From: Acidobacteriaceae bacterium TAA 166
GTDB lineage: Bacteria; Acidobacteriota; Terriglobia; Terriglobales; Acidobacteriaceae
Assembly: GCA_000421065.1 (NCBI GenBank)
Contig: ATWD01000001.1
Location: 1,103,501-1,167,500, forward strand
Reading direction: 5' to 3'
Length of the DNA stretch: 64,000 nucleotides
Shown: in pieces, positions 60,078-64,000 of the stretch
How positions within the stretch are numbered: position 1 is the first letter of the stretch
Layout: every line of letters begins with the position of its first letter
Notes under the pieces: model-generated
Databases searched by the model: none
The model's input: only the letters and a program-made list of their open reading frames with translations
What the model was told of the DNA's origin: nothing
Position numbers and translations under genes: made by a program

Positions 60078-60082
60078 AGCAA

Positions 60083-60108
60083 AAAGCCCCATCCGAAGAT
60101 GGGGCTTT
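60083..60108. terminator. Bidirectional terminator between the ICMT fusion gene and the rRNA operon
   Basis: AAAGCCCCATC and GATGGGGCTTT pair perfectly around CGAA, with A and T runs at each side. It ends the rRNA transcript (minus strand) and can also end the plus-strand operon. Confidence 0.85.
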
Positions 60109-60116
60109 CTAGATTA

Positions 60117-60236
<120 letters not shown>

Positions 60237-60390
60237 CTTGAGAATTTCGCTCTCGCGATCTTCCACAACTGAATAGATTGAGCAGACATTTACCAAAACG
60301 TACTCGTTATATCTTGTATAACTACAAAGCTTGTGTTGAATGACTCATTGAACAATGAACAATGTTACTCACTGCGCAGAGTAAATTCTA

Positions 60391-63330
<2,940 letters not shown>

Positions 63331-63345
63331 CCATAGAATTTACTC

Positions 63346-63694
63346 GCACGCAGTAGAGCAACTACCTCTACCACTTACTCAGCAATCTATATTGTCCATT
63401 TTTCGCCTGTATCGCCACGACCTTACCCTCAACTTACTGAGGCTTGATCGCCGATACGAATATTCTAAAGACACTCAACACTGATTGACAGCTTTCTTCG
63501 GAAACTACCCGAAGACATGCTGCTCAGCCTTGTAGTTATATTTACCCAATCTATTCAGTTGTCAAAAATCGTCGAGCGACTTATGTGTCGCTATCGCGCC
63601 CTGAGGCGGCCCGAGCATTCCTGCTCAAGGTTCAATCTCTGCTTGCACAGGGACTCAACCTCAAGCAGCTTGGCTTTCCTTCCTCGAGAGTAGA
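63346..63694 (-). other. Internal transcribed spacer between tRNA-Ala and 23S
   Basis: 349 bp with no gene seen. It holds the outer part of the 23S processing stem at its edge. Reading frames here are not protein genes. Confidence 0.7.
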
Positions 63695-63770
63695 TGGTGG
63701 AGCTGAACGGGATCGAACCGTTGACCCCCTGCTTGCAAAGCAGGTGCTCTCCCAACTGAGCTACAGCCCC
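63695..63770 (-). tRNA. tRNA-Ala (anticodon TGC)
   Basis: 76 nt including an encoded CCA. The minus strand begins GGGGCTGTAGCTCAGTTGGG, the anticodon loop reads CTTTGCAAG, and the T-arm GGTTCGATCC is standard. It lies in the 16S-23S spacer. Confidence 0.96.
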
Positions 63771-63806
63771 ATCGCTATCGATTGTAGCCGATAGCTGCGG
63801 TAAAGG

Positions 63807-63883
<77 letters not shown>

Positions 63884-64000
63884 GGCACTGCGCCGATATC
63901 ATAGGATACCGAACCGCATGCTGCTCTGTTGTTGAGCTGCAATCAAATTATTGCAGGCTCAAAGTCGAGCTCTCTCGAAAAGGTTTCGAGGACACAGTTG

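Overview
The window is about 60% GC, gene-dense and chromosomal. Its content suggests an acidobacterium of the Acidobacteriaceae type (Terriglobus/Edaphobacter/Granulicella-like). This is inferred from the gene set: a very large Oar-like TonB-dependent receptor with an N-terminal carboxypeptidase-regulatory domain, a PadR/DUF3861 pair, a GH172 (DUF2961) protein, DUF4097 and B-box membrane proteins, and a Gram-negative envelope with UppS, RseP and a meso-DAP type MurE. There are no phage genes, transposases or CRISPR arrays.

Layout. 0.2-6 kb: envelope polysaccharide genes (GT-C glycosyltransferase, MacB/FtsX-type permease, acyltransferase 3, polymerase-like membrane protein). 6.2-10.5 kb: a short RodZ-like protein, then a 1157-residue TonB receptor whose upstream region carries four 20-bp direct repeats. 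10.7-19 kb: metK, a transglutaminase-like protein, ada, an HD hydrolase, a zinc-ribbon/XRE regulator and an M16 protease. 18.8-24.7 kb: uppS-cdsA-dxr-rseP, interrupted by a divergent padR-DUF3861 pair and by a frameshifted gene remnant. 25-32 kb: a 49-residue membrane protein missed by length-filtered ORF calling, a DHH phosphoesterase, a CPBP protease, a CPA1 antiporter and a penicillin acylase. 32-44.5 kb: the division and cell wall cluster on the minus strand (mraZ, rsmH, ftsL-like, ftsI, murE, murF, mraY, murD, ftsW, murG), with clear MraZ boxes upstream. murC, ftsQ, ftsA and ftsZ do not follow murG. 45-50.4 kb: DUF2127, dxs, a NIPSNAP protein, tdk and sodC. 50.6-55.5 kb: an ECF sigma factor, zinc-finger anti-sigma, B-box membrane protein and DUF4097 protein in one operon. 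55.8-60.1 kb: a GH172-like enzyme, then a TetR regulator with two operator-like palindromes and two coupled membrane proteins. 60.1-64 kb: the 3' part of an rRNA operon on the minus strand (tRNA-Ile, tRNA-Ala, 23S, 5S); the 16S gene lies beyond the right edge.

The most striking non-coding feature is a dispersed family of GC-rich, almost completely self-complementary elements. Eight long copies of about 150-190 bp (at 14.2, 20.7, 24.7, 27.4, 36.9, 44.8, 45.7 and 55.5 kb) and at least five partial or decayed copies sit in intergenic gaps. They have two interchangeable kinds of terminus and mosaic interiors. One copy splits the murF-mraY junction inside the division cluster, and another supplies the C-terminus and stop codon of the CPBP protease. 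No associated transposase is present in the window.

Functionally the window is dominated by the envelope. UppS makes the lipid carrier precursor, MraY/MurG/MurD-F and FtsI/FtsW use it for peptidoglycan, Dxs and Dxr feed isoprenoid precursors to UppS, CdsA feeds phospholipid synthesis, and RseP and the ECF module probably respond to envelope state.
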